64,000 nt of DNA from CAIRDP01 sp037138335 (GCA_037138335.1 JBAXIO010000001.1:291230-355229); one strand, 5' to 3'. Positions 17,318-26,984 are shown, numbered from the stretch's first letter. Notes: a model not told the origin generated them from the letters alone. A program made the numbers and translations.

Positions 17318-19735
17318 ATGATAAAAAACGAAGGCATTAACCGTTGTTTCCATTGTGGTGAAGACTGTGGCTCAAGTATCATATTGTATGATGAGAAACC
17401 ATTCTGTTGTTCCGGATGCCAAACAGTTTATGAGATCCTCAGCGGGAGCAATTCCTCTGAATATTACAAACTTTCAGACCATCCCGGGATGAAAACTGCT
17501 GCCCGGGAGCTGGGGAAGCGGTATGATTTTCTTGATAACGAAGAGATAAAGCAGGAGATCCTTGATTTTTCCGATAACGGGGTTTCCCGTGTTAAATTTT
17601 TCATACCCTCCATACATTGCAGCTCATGCATCTGGCTTCTTGAGAACCTTCACAGGCTTAATAAAGGGATAATGAATTCCACAGTCCACTTTACAAAGAA
17701 AGAAGCTGTGTTCACATTCCGCGATTCCGAAATCAGCCTCAGGGGACTGGTTGAGCTGCTTGCTTCAGTTAATTACGCACCCTATATTTCCCTCGAATCT
17801 GTTGATAAGTCGTCGAAGAAAAAGATAAACAAGGATGTATACTACCGCCTTGGTGTAGCCGGGTTCTGTTTTGGCAACATCATGCTGTTCAGTTTCCCTT
17901 CATATTTGGCCATTGATGATACTGTTGAACAGTTCATAAGGCAGAATTTCGGGATACTTAACATCCTTTTAGGCATACCCGTAGCATTTTATTCAGGATC
18001 GGGATTCTTCATTTCGGCATATAAGGGATTAAAAAAACGCTTTATCAGTATTGACCTCCCGATAGCAATAGGGATACTTGCCTTGTTTTTTCGCTCGGTT
18101 TATGAAATACTGTCGGGGACCGGTCCCGGTTTCATGGATTCGCTTGCGGGCCTGCTGTTTTTCCTGTTGATCGGGAAATGGTACCAGGGGCTTACATACC
18201 AGGCTCTCTCATTTGAAAGGGATTACCGGTCTTACTTCCCTGTTGCCGTCACGTTAATTTCGGAGAAAGGGGAGGAGAGCATCCTCCCTCTGAAGCATCT
18301 CAAAACTGGGATGAGGATACTGGTGAGGAACAATGAGCTTATTCCGGCCGATGCCATACTTGTGAAGGGGGAAGGATCTATCGACTACAGCTTCGTGAGC
18401 GGGGAGTCAGACCCTGTTAAAAAAACTGAAGGGCAAAGGATATTTGCCGGGGGGAAGCAGGCGGGCCCGGCCATTGAGCTGATCATTGAAAAGGAAGTCA
18501 CCCAGAGCAAGCTTACCGAGTTATGGAACCAAAAACCCGGCCACGAGGAAAGGCAGAATAACTGGGAATCCCTGATGGATGTGATCAGCCGGTACTTCAC
18601 TGCTGTTGTCCTGATCCTGGCCCTGGTGACTGGTGTGACCTGGTGGTTTATCGATCCTTCCAGGGCTGCACTTGTGGTTACAGCAATACTCATTGTCGCA
18701 TGCCCCTGTGCACTGGCGATGACCCTCCCGTTTTCTTTCGGGGGGGCAATGAGGGTTTTTGGTAGAAACGGATTCTATGTCAAACGCAGTTCAGTGGTAG
18801 AGGCTCTATCACGGGTCAACACTGTAGTCCTGGATAAAACCGGAACCCTAACAAAATCAAATGATTTTGATGCAAACCTGGATCACCTACTGCTTCCTGA
18901 GGCTTCTTTCAACCTGTTGAGGTCCCTTGTGCGGCATTCGACCCACCCGATGAGTGTGGCGGTTTATCAGGCCCTGCCCAATGCACCTGCACTTCATGTG
19001 AATGGGTTTACCGAGCATATTTCAAAAGGTGTTGAAGGAACCGTCGGGGCCCATCATGTGAAGCTGGGCTCAGGGGAATTTGTCCTTGGAGGGCTGCCGG
19101 AAGCGACACCCGCAGGCAGCCTGTTTGTATCAGTTGACGGATCGCCATCGGGATACATCATCCTGAAGCATAAATACCGTGACGGCATGCGGGATGTGCT
19201 TTCATCAATGGGTAAAAAATATGAGCTTCACCTTCTGTCGGGCGATAATGATGCAGAACTTCCTGCATTGCTTGAATTCTTCCCCTCGGCAGGACATATG
19301 AACTTTAACCAGACCCCTGTTGATAAACTCAATTACATACGAAAACTCAGGGAAGAAGGAAAGAAAGTAATGATGATAGGCGATGGATTAAATGATGCAG
19401 GTGCTTTATATGAAAGTGATTGCGGGATCTCCATAGCCGATGATGTATACCATTTTTCACCTTCCTGTGATGCAATTCTCGAAGCGAGGCAATTCAGGAA
19501 GCTTTCAACCTTTCTTATATTCAGCAAGCTCAGCCGCAGGATCGTTATAATGAGCATGTTATTTTCCTTCTCTTACAACATTGTCGGATTGAGTTTTGCA
19601 ATAAGCGGAAACCTAACACCAATTGTTTCTGCTATACTAATGCCGCTGAGCTCAGTCTCTGTCATAACGCTCATAACAGTAGCAACTTACTTCGCTTCTG
19701 TTAAAACAAAACTGAACAAAATCTATCCAGTCTGA
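17318..19735 (+). CDS. ccoI: Copper-translocating P1B-type ATPase for cbb3 oxidase maturation
   Basis: 805 residues. The N-terminus has the CcoI/FixI-type cysteine region (CFHCGEDC, CCSGC) and a heavy-metal-binding motif CSSCIW. The P-type ATPase motifs follow: SGESDPVKK (actuator), CPC in VACPCALAM (metal site in the membrane), DKTGTLT (phosphorylated Asp) and GDGLNDAGAL (hinge). It should export copper for insertion into the oxidase encoded next to it. Start MIKNEG is chosen because the longer frame begins upstream of the promoter. The ccoS gene follows after 95 bp. Confidence 0.95.
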   Translation: MIKNEGINRCFHCGEDCGSSIILYDEKPFCCSGCQTVYEILSGSNSSEYYKLSDHPGMKTAARELGKRYDFLDNEEIKQEILDFSDNGVSRVKFFIPSIHCSSCIWLLENLHRLNKGIMNSTVHFTKKEAVFTFRDSEISLRGLVELLASVNYAPYISLESVDKSSKKKINKDVYYRLGVAGFCFGNIMLFSFPSYLAIDDTVEQFIRQNFGILNILLGIPVAFYSGSGFFISAYKGLKKRFISIDLPIAIGILALFFRSVYEILSGTGPGFMDSLAGLLFFLLIGKWYQGLTYQALSFERDYRSYFPVAVTLISEKGEESILPLKHLKTGMRILVRNNELIPADAILVKGEGSIDYSFVSGESDPVKKTEGQRIFAGGKQAGPAIELIIEKEVTQSKLTELWNQKPGHEERQNNWESLMDVISRYFTAVVLILALVTGVTWWFIDPSRAALVVTAILIVACPCALAMTLPFSFGGAMRVFGRNGFYVKRSSVVEALSRVNTVVLDKTGTLTKSNDFDANLDHLLLPEASFNLLRSLVRHSTHPMSVAVYQALPNAPALHVNGFTEHISKGVEGTVGAHHVKLGSGEFVLGGLPEATPAGSLFVSVDGSPSGYIILKHKYRDGMRDVLSSMGKKYELHLLSGDNDAELPALLEFFPSAGHMNFNQTPVDKLNYIRKLREEGKKVMMIGDGLNDAGALYESDCGISIADDVYHFSPSCDAILEARQFRKLSTFLIFSKLSRRIVIMSMLFSFSYNIVGLSFAISGNLTPIVSAILMPLSSVSVITLITVATYFASVKTKLNKIYPV

Positions 19736-19800
19736 ATATAAATTACTGTCTTTTTGAGTATTTCAGTATTCTAATCTTGGAATTCTTATTTCTATCTTCT

Positions 19801-19808
19801 TATTTTTG
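19801..19808 (+). promoter_or_regulatory. -7 promoter element for the ccoS-ccoNOQP operon
   Basis: TATTTTTG, 22 bp before the ccoS ATG in the 95-bp gap after ccoI. Confidence 0.65.
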
Positions 19809-19830
19809 CTTTATCCCTTAAAATGCAGAG

Positions 19831-20037
19831 ATGAATGTTATTCTTATCCTGGTTGCTTTCAGCCTTATGGTTGCCCTTGTCGGGCTGGGTGCATTTTTCT
19901 GGTCGGTAAGAAGCGGGCAGTACGATGATCCATACGGCTCATCGGTAAGGATACTTTTCGAAGATGAAAAACCCAGAAATGCCGAGGCATCGCCGCCGGT
20001 TCAGGGGATTACCGAAAATCCATCAAACCAAAAATAA
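19831..20037 (+). CDS. ccoS: cbb3 oxidase assembly protein CcoS
   Basis: 68 residues with a single N-terminal membrane helix and the family pattern GAFFWSVRSGQYDD, followed by a short polar tail. CcoS is needed for cofactor insertion into cbb3 oxidase. It ends 3 bp before ccoNO. Confidence 0.93.
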   Translation: MNVILILVAFSLMVALVGLGAFFWSVRSGQYDDPYGSSVRILFEDEKPRNAEASPPVQGITENPSNQK

Positions 20038-20040
20038 CAT

Positions 20041-22206
20041 ATGGAAAATCAAACCTTTTACTACGACAACAAAACTGTTAAGTTGTTCGCCTATGCCACC
20101 TTATTCTGGGGGGTCATAGGTATGGTAGTCGGCCTGTTACTGGCTTTACAGTTTATCTGGCCCCAGCTGACCTTCGGGATCCCTTACACGACCTTCGGAA
20201 GGATCCGGCCCATTCACACCAATGCGGTGATCTTTGCCTTTGTCGGCAACGGTATGTTTACCGGAGTTTATTATTCCCTGCAACGTCTTTGTAAAGCAAG
20301 GATGTTCAGTGACATTTTGAGTAAAATTAACTTCTGGGGCTGGCAGCTTATAATAGTGGCTGCCGCTTTGACATTCGCTTTCGGGTTTACCACCGGCAAG
20401 GAGTATGCCGAACTTGAATGGCCCATCGACATCCTGGTTGCAGTGATCTGGATTGTTTTTGGCTGGAATATGATAGGGACTATCATCAAGCGCCGCACAA
20501 GGCATATTTATGTCGCCATCTGGTTTTACCTGGCCACCTTTGTGACAGTAGCCGTTTTGCATGTTGCAAACAGCATTGAGATCCCCATTACCCTTTTTAA
20601 ATCATACATTGTATACGCAGGTGTACAGGACGCCCTTGTACAATGGTGGTACGGCCACAATGCAGTGGCATTTTTCCTCACGACCCCTTTCCTTGGGCTT
20701 ATGTATTATTACCTGCCTAAGGCAGCCAACCGTCCCATATACTCGTACAGGTTATCGATTGTCCATTTCTGGGCTTTGATTTTTCTGTATATATGGGCCG
20801 GCCCCCATCACCTGATCTATTCGGCCCTGCCAAACTGGGCCCAGTCGCTCGGTGTCGTGTTTTCGGTCATGCTTATTGCTCCTTCCTGGGGAGGTATGGT
20901 AAACGGATTGCTGACGCTGCGTGGCGCATGGGATAAGGTTCGCGAGGACCCTGTACTAAAATTCATGGTTGTTGCAGTCACTGCCTACGGTATGTCAACT
21001 TTTGAAGGACCCATGATGTCGACCAAGACAGTGAATGCGATTTCGCATTTCACCGACTGGACTGTAGGGCATGCTCATATCGGGGCTTTGGGCTGGAACG
21101 GGTTCATGACTTTTGCAGTCCTTTACTGGTTGATTCCAAGGATCTTCCAAACCAACCTTTACTCAAGGAAGCTTGCAAATACACATTTCTGGATCGGGAC
21201 GCTTGGCATCATATTTTATGCTGTCCCGCTGTATTGGGGAGCCATTACCCAGTTCCTGATGTGGAAAGAGTTTACAGCTGAAGGATTCCTGAAATATCCC
21301 AACTTCCTGGAGACTGTTACTCAATTAAAGCCAATGTACGCTGCAAGGGCTGTAGGCGGAGCTTTATATATTTCCGGTATTGTCATCGGAATTTACAACC
21401 TCATCATAACGATACGCCAGGGCAAATTTCTTGCGGAAGAAGCCGCATCGGCTCCCGCACTTGAGCCCATTTCAGGGAAACGGGTAACAGGCGAAGGTGC
21501 GCACCGCTGGCTGGAACGCAGGCCGATCCAGTTTACGATCGTTGCATTGATTGCTATTCTCATAGGCGGCATCATTGAAATTGTGCCGTTATACCTTGTC
21601 AAAACAAATATCCCGACCATTGCGAGCGTGAAACCATATACTCCTCTTGAGCTCCAGGGCCGTGATATTTATGTGAGGGAAGGTTGTTATACCTGCCATT
21701 CACAGCAGGTACGCCCCTTCCGTTCCGAAACAGAACGCTACGGGCAATATGCAAAAGCCGGCGAATACGTATATGACCACCCGTTCCAGTGGGGATCAAA
21801 ACGCAACGGACCCGATCTTTCAAGAGAAGGCGTTGTCAACGGCCGACAGTATAAACCGAATTCCTGGCATTATAATCATATGTTGAATCCCCAGAAACTG
21901 AATGCACAATCGATCATGCCGGTATACAAATGGCTTATTGCAGATGATCTCGACATCAGCACAACGGCCAGGAAGATCCGGGTGATGCAGATGCTTGGGG
22001 TTCCTTATCCTGCCGATTTTGACAAGATCGCCAATGAGGAACTAATGAAGCAGGCATCATTGATTTCTGCGGATCTTAAGTCCCAGGGCATCGACTGTGC
22101 GCCCAATAAGGAGATCATCGCACTTATCGCATATCTTCAAAGACTGGGTGTTGATATTCACTCGGCAGGCTTATCTGCTGTTGTTTCCGGGAACCCTGTT
22201 AAATAA
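20041..22206 (+). CDS. ccoNO: cbb3-type cytochrome c oxidase, fused subunits I and II
   Basis: 721 residues. About residues 1-475 form CcoN, with its many membrane helices and heme/copper histidines (RPIHTNAV, WWYGHNAV, GPHHLIY, GHAHIGALGWNG). A further helix at about 495-520 leads into CcoO, which has one heme-c site (CYTCH in GCYTCHSQQVRPFRSE). The fusion is typical of Bacteroidota. The enzyme reduces O2 with high affinity, so the cell respires at low oxygen. ccoQ follows after 11 bp. Confidence 0.96.
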   Translation: MENQTFYYDNKTVKLFAYATLFWGVIGMVVGLLLALQFIWPQLTFGIPYTTFGRIRPIHTNAVIFAFVGNGMFTGVYYSLQRLCKARMFSDILSKINFWGWQLIIVAAALTFAFGFTTGKEYAELEWPIDILVAVIWIVFGWNMIGTIIKRRTRHIYVAIWFYLATFVTVAVLHVANSIEIPITLFKSYIVYAGVQDALVQWWYGHNAVAFFLTTPFLGLMYYYLPKAANRPIYSYRLSIVHFWALIFLYIWAGPHHLIYSALPNWAQSLGVVFSVMLIAPSWGGMVNGLLTLRGAWDKVREDPVLKFMVVAVTAYGMSTFEGPMMSTKTVNAISHFTDWTVGHAHIGALGWNGFMTFAVLYWLIPRIFQTNLYSRKLANTHFWIGTLGIIFYAVPLYWGAITQFLMWKEFTAEGFLKYPNFLETVTQLKPMYAARAVGGALYISGIVIGIYNLIITIRQGKFLAEEAASAPALEPISGKRVTGEGAHRWLERRPIQFTIVALIAILIGGIIEIVPLYLVKTNIPTIASVKPYTPLELQGRDIYVREGCYTCHSQQVRPFRSETERYGQYAKAGEYVYDHPFQWGSKRNGPDLSREGVVNGRQYKPNSWHYNHMLNPQKLNAQSIMPVYKWLIADDLDISTTARKIRVMQMLGVPYPADFDKIANEELMKQASLISADLKSQGIDCAPNKEIIALIAYLQRLGVDIHSAGLSAVVSGNPVK

Positions 22207-22217
22207 ATCCTGAAACT

Positions 22218-22400
22218 ATGTTTAACCAGGTTTTTCAGTCAGTCAGCGGCATAAACAATTACGGCCTGATTTCAACAATCATTTTCGTTGTATTCTTTAC
22301 AATGGTTGTTGCACATGCCTTTTCCATCAGGAAAAATGAATTGTCGGAATTCAGCCGCATGCCTTTTGAGGATGAGACAAAAGATTCAAATGAAGTTTAA
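22218..22400 (+). CDS. ccoQ: cbb3 oxidase subunit CcoQ
   Basis: 60 residues: one membrane helix (STIIFVVFFTMVVAHAF) and a short charged tail. Identified by size, topology and position between ccoNO and ccoP rather than by sequence motifs. Confidence 0.8.
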   Translation: MFNQVFQSVSGINNYGLISTIIFVVFFTMVVAHAFSIRKNELSEFSRMPFEDETKDSNEV

Positions 22401-22417
22401 GATTAAAAAAAAGCACT

Positions 22418-23005
22418 ATGGAAATCAATGATAAAAATCCAGTTGAAAAAGATGAACTGACCGGTGACAAATTGCTGTCGGGGCATGATTATGACGACAT
22501 CAGGGAGCTGGACAACAACCTTCCGAAATGGTGGATTTGGTTATTTATCATCACCATTATTTATGCGGTGGTCTATTTATTTGTTTTTGACGTGATAAAG
22601 GTCGCACCGCATCCGGAGGATGAATACAACAAGGAAATGGCTGCAGCTGCCGCCCTTGCCCCTATGGCCCAGGCAATGGTCTTTGATACCTTGATGGCAC
22701 CTCTTACCGACCAGGCTGCTCTGGACGCCGGCAAGGCGATTTTTGACAAGAACTGCGTAGTTTGCCATAAGGCCCAGGGACAGGGCCTTGTTGGTCCCAA
22801 TCTTACCGATGCCTTTTCAATCCATGGCTGCAGGTATATCGACGCATTGAATGTCATTGCAACCGGTGTGCCTGAAAAGGGAATGATATCATGGAAAACC
22901 CAACTGACCAAGGACCAGATTCAGCAAGTTGCCAGTTATACCATGACCCTCAGGGGCACAAATCCGCCCGATCCCAAGGCGCCACAAGGCGATCCTTGCA
23001 AGTGA
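22418..23005 (+). CDS. ccoP: cbb3 oxidase cytochrome c subunit CcoP, short mono-heme form
   Basis: 195 residues. The N-terminal CcoP signature (ELDNNLPKWWIWLF) leads into one membrane helix, then a cytochrome c domain with a single CVVCH heme site near residue 111. Proteobacterial CcoP is about 300 residues with two hemes. The second heme domain is absent here, not lost by frameshift: the stop at 23005 is followed one base later by ccoG. Confidence 0.92.
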   Translation: MEINDKNPVEKDELTGDKLLSGHDYDDIRELDNNLPKWWIWLFIITIIYAVVYLFVFDVIKVAPHPEDEYNKEMAAAAALAPMAQAMVFDTLMAPLTDQAALDAGKAIFDKNCVVCHKAQGQGLVGPNLTDAFSIHGCRYIDALNVIATGVPEKGMISWKTQLTKDQIQQVASYTMTLRGTNPPDPKAPQGDPCK

Positions 23006-23006
23006 A

Positions 23007-24419
23007 ATGAAATCAGAAAATACGCAGCAGAGCTTTCGCGACAGGCTATATACAATTGACGAGAGCGGAAAGCGCCTTTGGGTTTTTGCCAAAAAGCCCA
23101 AAGGCCTTTTAACGACCTGGAGGAACCTGACCGGGATCGTCCTCCTGGTTTTCTTCTTTGTTGCACCCTTTGTAAAAATCAAAGGCGAGCAATTCCTGTT
23201 GTTTGATTTCCTGAACAGGAAATTCGTGATCTTCGGCGCCCAGTTCTGGCCCCAGGATTTCAATTTGTTTTTTATTGCAATGATAGCGCTTATAGTGTTT
23301 ATCATACTTTTCACCGCGACATACGGCAGGATCTGGTGCGGCTGGGCCTGTCCGCAAACGGTTTTCATGGAAGTCCTGTTCAGAAGGGTGGAATACCTGA
23401 TAGACGGGGATTTTCAGAAACAGAAGGAACTGGATGCAATGCCCTGGAACGGGATAAAAATATTTAAGCGCAGCCTGAAGCACCTGGTGTTCTATATTAT
23501 GTCATTTACCATTGGAAATCTTTTCCTGGTTTATATCATCGGATCGGATGCCTGGTTCAGGCTCATCACCGACAAGCCTTCCGGTCATATCGCAGGGCTG
23601 GCTGTCATGATGGTTTTTTCTTTTGTTTTCTACTTTATTTTCTCCTGGTTCCGTGAACAGGTCTGTACCATAGTTTGTCCGTACGGCCGATTGCAGGGAG
23701 TGTTGCTGGATCCGTCGACTGTTGTCATTTCATATGATTACAAGAGGGGAGAGGAAAGGGGATCACTCAGGAAATCAGAGAACCGCCGGGAAGCCGGGAA
23801 AGGTGATTGCATCGACTGCCGGCAGTGTGTTATGGTGTGCCCTACAGGAGTTGATATCAGGAACGGGACCCAGCTGGAATGCATTAACTGCGCCTGTTGC
23901 ATTGATGCCTGCAATGAAATGATGAGAAAGAACGGCCTGAGAACAGGTCTCATCAGGTATTCTTCTGAAAAAATGATTGCCGAGGGCAAGCCGTGGAAGT
24001 TGACCTTGAGGTCGGCCGGCTATTCAGCTGTACTGGTTGCCCTCCTTGCAGTTTTTACCTTCTTCCTTGTTGGAAGGAACCCGGTGGAGGCTACTGTGAT
24101 GCGGTCACCGGGCACACTGTTCCAGGATATGGGCGAAGGAAAGATCGCGAACCTGTATGATATAAAAATTGTAAATAAAACCACGAAGGACCTTCCCGTG
24201 GAAGTAAAGATACTTTCGGGGAATGGGGTTGTGAAGATCATAGGGAAAGACCCTGTTATAAAGAGGCAGACGGTCGGGGAGGCTGTGTTTTTCATCATTC
24301 TTGACAGGAAAGATATTCCGCAGGGTAAGATGGAAGTGAACTTAGGGATCTTCAGCGGGGGCAAATTACTTGATGAAACAAAAGCTACTTTTTTCGGACC
24401 TGAAAAAAAGGACAAATGA
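23007..24419 (+). CDS. ccoG: Cytochrome oxidase accessory protein CcoG (copper/Fe-S)
   Basis: 470 residues. About five membrane helices, two 4Fe-4S motifs (CIDCRQCVMVCPTG and CINCACCIDAC) and a polyferredoxin-like CGWACPQTVFME segment. A C-terminal Ig-like domain (about 385-470) is also present. CcoG is linked to copper handling during cbb3 assembly. Its stop overlaps the ccoH start by 4 bp. Confidence 0.95.
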   Translation: MKSENTQQSFRDRLYTIDESGKRLWVFAKKPKGLLTTWRNLTGIVLLVFFFVAPFVKIKGEQFLLFDFLNRKFVIFGAQFWPQDFNLFFIAMIALIVFIILFTATYGRIWCGWACPQTVFMEVLFRRVEYLIDGDFQKQKELDAMPWNGIKIFKRSLKHLVFYIMSFTIGNLFLVYIIGSDAWFRLITDKPSGHIAGLAVMMVFSFVFYFIFSWFREQVCTIVCPYGRLQGVLLDPSTVVISYDYKRGEERGSLRKSENRREAGKGDCIDCRQCVMVCPTGVDIRNGTQLECINCACCIDACNEMMRKNGLRTGLIRYSSEKMIAEGKPWKLTLRSAGYSAVLVALLAVFTFFLVGRNPVEATVMRSPGTLFQDMGEGKIANLYDIKIVNKTTKDLPVEVKILSGNGVVKIIGKDPVIKRQTVGEAVFFIILDRKDIPQGKMEVNLGIFSGGKLLDETKATFFGPEKKDK

Positions 24420-24859
24420 AATTTAACTGGGGTACAGGGATTTTTATTTTTATAGTGATTTTCATGATGGCCTGTGCGGCATTTTTCATTTTCGCCAATC
24501 TGCAGGATAATACCCTGGTCGAAAGCGATTACTATGCCAAAGGCCTCAGGTACGAAGAAGTCCTTCAGAAGATGCGCAATACTTCCGGCCTCCATGAACT
24601 TCCGGGGGTTCAATATGATAAAACTTATCTGCGGATAAAATATCCCTCTGATCTTAAGGGGGTTTCTGTGAGCGGCACGGTTTATCTTTACCGGCCTTCG
24701 AACAAGAAACTGGATGTTATTTTACCCATTGTATACGATACCGCCATGGTACAGCTGATCCGGTCTTCAGACCTGCATGCAGGAAAGTACATGGTAAAGC
24801 TCGACTGGACCATGAATGGAAAATCCTATTATTTCGAAAAGGAAATATTTGCTGAATGA
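24416..24859 (+). CDS. ccoH: FixH/CcoH family protein
   Basis: 147 residues: one N-terminal membrane helix (GIFIFIVIFMMACAAFFIF), then a periplasmic domain with the family's LVESDYYAKGLRYEE segment. It acts in cbb3 oxidase assembly. ATGA overlaps on both sides (ccoG and the next gene) show translational coupling. Confidence 0.9.
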   Translation: MKFNWGTGIFIFIVIFMMACAAFFIFANLQDNTLVESDYYAKGLRYEEVLQKMRNTSGLHELPGVQYDKTYLRIKYPSDLKGVSVSGTVYLYRPSNKKLDVILPIVYDTAMVQLIRSSDLHAGKYMVKLDWTMNGKSYYFEKEIFAE

Positions 24860-25563
24860 TGATATTGTTGCAGGCTTTTTTACTTGGACTTCTTGGAAGC
24901 CTGCATTGCGCAGGCATGTGCGGACCCATTGCGCTGGCACTTCCCGTAAAACAGACCAGCTGGGGTACACGCCTGGCCAGCAGCCTGCTTTATAATTCAG
25001 GAAGGGTACTTACCTATTCTTTGCTCGGATTTTTCCTGGGTTTGCTGGGTATGGGGCTGTTCCTTTGGGGGGTCCAGAGGTGGGTCTCCGTGGCATTGGG
25101 CATAATCATGATCTTTTTGGTTCTCTTACCTCTTTTTCCCGGGAGGATGAGGATGAAGACAGGTTTGCAGTGGATGGCACCGGCTTATAAAAAAGTGTTT
25201 GGGGGACTTTTCGGCAGGACGACTTACCTCTCAGTATTTATCATCGGCCTTTTAAATGGCTTGCTCCCATGCGGACTGGTTTATATTGCCCTTGCCGGGG
25301 CGGTGGTGAGTTCAGGACCTTATGAAGGTGCATTGTACATGTTCCTTTTCGGGCTTGGAACCATCCCTGTATTGCTTGCAGTAACAGTGGCCGGTAATAT
25401 CATTGGGTTAAAGTTCAGGAATATAGCTAAAAAAATCATCCCGTATTTTATTTTGCTTATCGGGGTCTTGTTTATCCTCAGGGGCCTGAATCTCGGAATA
25501 CCATACATCAGCCCCAAAATGGAAGCAAAAAAGACTGTCCCTGAATGCTGCCATGGAGAATAA
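24856..25563 (+). CDS. TauE/SafE-like (DsbD-type) membrane protein of the cco cluster
   Basis: 235 residues with about six membrane helices. It carries GSLHCAGMCGP near the N-terminus and GLLNGLLPCGLVY in the second half, the paired cysteine motifs of the DsbD_2 / sulfite-exporter-like family. Homologues sit at the end of cbb3 clusters and are thought to handle copper or thiols during oxidase maturation; this role is inferred from position. It overlaps ccoH by 4 bp. Confidence 0.88.
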   Translation: MMILLQAFLLGLLGSLHCAGMCGPIALALPVKQTSWGTRLASSLLYNSGRVLTYSLLGFFLGLLGMGLFLWGVQRWVSVALGIIMIFLVLLPLFPGRMRMKTGLQWMAPAYKKVFGGLFGRTTYLSVFIIGLLNGLLPCGLVYIALAGAVVSSGPYEGALYMFLFGLGTIPVLLAVTVAGNIIGLKFRNIAKKIIPYFILLIGVLFILRGLNLGIPYISPKMEAKKTVPECCHGE

Positions 25564-25588
25564 TTGATGAAAATTTCACAAATGAGCT

Positions 25589-25596
25589 TAATTTTG
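25589..25596 (+). promoter_or_regulatory. -7 promoter element for the cytochrome c gene
   Basis: TAATTTTG, 41 bp before the ATG at 25638. Confidence 0.65.
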
Positions 25597-25637
25597 CACT
25601 TAATAAACAAACATTAATTAAAACAAAACTCAAAATC

Positions 25638-26117
25638 ATGAAACGAATTGCTATTCTATTGCTATCAGCTTTTTCATTTGGAATTATACTTTCTTCCTGT
25701 GGCGGTGGCAGCCAGCCTGCTGCTGACCAGAAAACAGCTGAAGGTAGTATTCCCGCCGATATCCAGGCGATGATGCCTAAAGGCGAGCAGATTTACAAGA
25801 CAAAATGCGTTGTTTGCCACCAGACTACCGGGATGGGTGTTGAGAATGTGTTCCCTCCTCTGGCTAATTCCGACTATCTTCTCTCCGATAAGGTCAGGGC
25901 CGTTGCCCAGACTCTTAACGGTTCCAAGATTGAAATGACAGTAAACGGCAAGAAGTACACACAGGAGATGACTCCCCAGGTTGATACCAAGGAGGATGCT
26001 GTGGCTGTTATTAATTACGTCCTTAGTAATTTCGGCAACAAAGGCGGATATGTCACTCTTGATGAAACCAAGAACATAGAAATCAAACCCCGCACTGCCG
26101 CAGCCCCTGCAAAGTAA
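25638..26117 (+). CDS. Cytochrome c lipoprotein
   Basis: 159 residues. A signal peptide with a lipobox (ILSSCGG) predicts a lipid-anchored protein. A class I cytochrome c domain has one heme site (CVVCHQ) near residue 59 and a later methionine (EMTPQ) that could be the axial ligand. Placed after the cco genes behind its own promoter, it could deliver electrons to the cbb3 oxidase. Start chosen at MKRIAILLL; the longer frame has no signal-peptide logic. Confidence 0.92.
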   Translation: MKRIAILLLSAFSFGIILSSCGGGSQPAADQKTAEGSIPADIQAMMPKGEQIYKTKCVVCHQTTGMGVENVFPPLANSDYLLSDKVRAVAQTLNGSKIEMTVNGKKYTQEMTPQVDTKEDAVAVINYVLSNFGNKGGYVTLDETKNIEIKPRTAAAPAK

Positions 26118-26134
26118 AACGCTTAAGATGGCAT

Positions 26135-26165
26135 AAAAAAAGCCCTGTGATGCAGGGCTTTTTTT
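26135..26165 (+). terminator. Rho-independent terminator after the cytochrome c gene (bidirectional)
   Basis: Stem AGCCCTG / CAGGGCT with a 5-nt loop, flanked by an A-run and a T-run. It sits between convergent genes and can serve both strands. Confidence 0.92.
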
Positions 26166-26176
26166 ATAATATTATT

Positions 26177-26974
26177 TTACCAGCTTCCGCCGGCTCCGCC
26201 TCCGCCGAAGCTTCCGCCCCCGAATCCTCCGAACCCGCCTCCACCTCCGCCGAAGCCACCTGAACCCGAGGAAAAATCGTTCCAGTTACCGCTATGTCCG
26301 CGCCCCATGGAGCCAAGCATAAATAATGCCATCCACCAGGGGAGGTTCTTGCCTACCGAATGGGAGCTGTTCCTGCTGGCTCTGATGGCAAAAAGCACAA
26401 CCATTAAAATGATTATGGGAATCACAATACCTAAAGGACCTGCATCATTCTTTTTGTTGTACTGGGCTGCCGTATATTTGCCTTTGGCAAGGTCGATAAT
26501 AACAGTAGTTGCAGCATCAATCCCTCCATAATAATCCCCATCACGGAAGTGGGGAATCATCTCATTATCAACTATCCTTTTACATATGGCATCGGGGACG
26601 ACATCTTCAAGGCCATAACCTGAAGCTACAAAGGCCTCGCCCTTTTCCGTGGCTGTTTTAGGCTTGACCAGGATTACGGCACCGTTGTTTTGACCTTTCT
26701 GTCCTACGCCCCATTTCTGGGCCAGGCGGTAAGTATAATCCCCTACGTCGTAGCCATTCAGGGATTTGACCATAACTACTGCGATCTGTGTCGACGTTGA
26801 GTCGTTGAAAGCAACGAGTTTGCGTTCAAGAGCTGCAATCTGGTCGGGAGCAAGAGTGCCTGTATAATCGTTTACAAGCCTTGGAGGTGATGGCCTTTCG
26901 GGTATTTCCTGGGCAGCTACCGTTAAGGTAAATGCCATTAACAGGAAAATGGATATCATTTTGAGGGTTTTCAT
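26177..26974 (-). CDS. TPM-domain protein with glycine-rich tail
   Basis: 265 residues. Signal peptide (MKTLKMISIFLLMAFTLTVA), then a TPM domain (VNDYTGTLAPDQI ... IAVVMVKSLNGYDVGDYTYR), one membrane helix near residue 190 (IVIPIIILMVVLFAI), and a Gly/Phe-rich C-terminus. YgcG-like proteins of this type are membrane-tethered, with suggested roles in phosphatase activity or photosystem/respiratory repair in other lineages. Start chosen at the signal peptide rather than the longer frame. Follows the other TPM gene by 10 bp. Confidence 0.88.
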   Translation of the reverse strand: MKTLKMISIFLLMAFTLTVAAQEIPERPSPPRLVNDYTGTLAPDQIAALERKLVAFNDSTSTQIAVVMVKSLNGYDVGDYTYRLAQKWGVGQKGQNNGAVILVKPKTATEKGEAFVASGYGLEDVVPDAICKRIVDNEMIPHFRDGDYYGGIDAATTVIIDLAKGKYTAAQYNKKNDAGPLGIVIPIIILMVVLFAIRASRNSSHSVGKNLPWWMALFMLGSMGRGHSGNWNDFSSGSGGFGGGGGGFGGFGGGSFGGGGAGGSW

Positions 26975-26984
26975 GTTTACAGGC

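Noticed and set aside
22418..23005. ccoP truncated by a frameshift
   Set aside because: The protein ends naturally and ccoG starts one base after the stop. No heme motif was found in other frames nearby.
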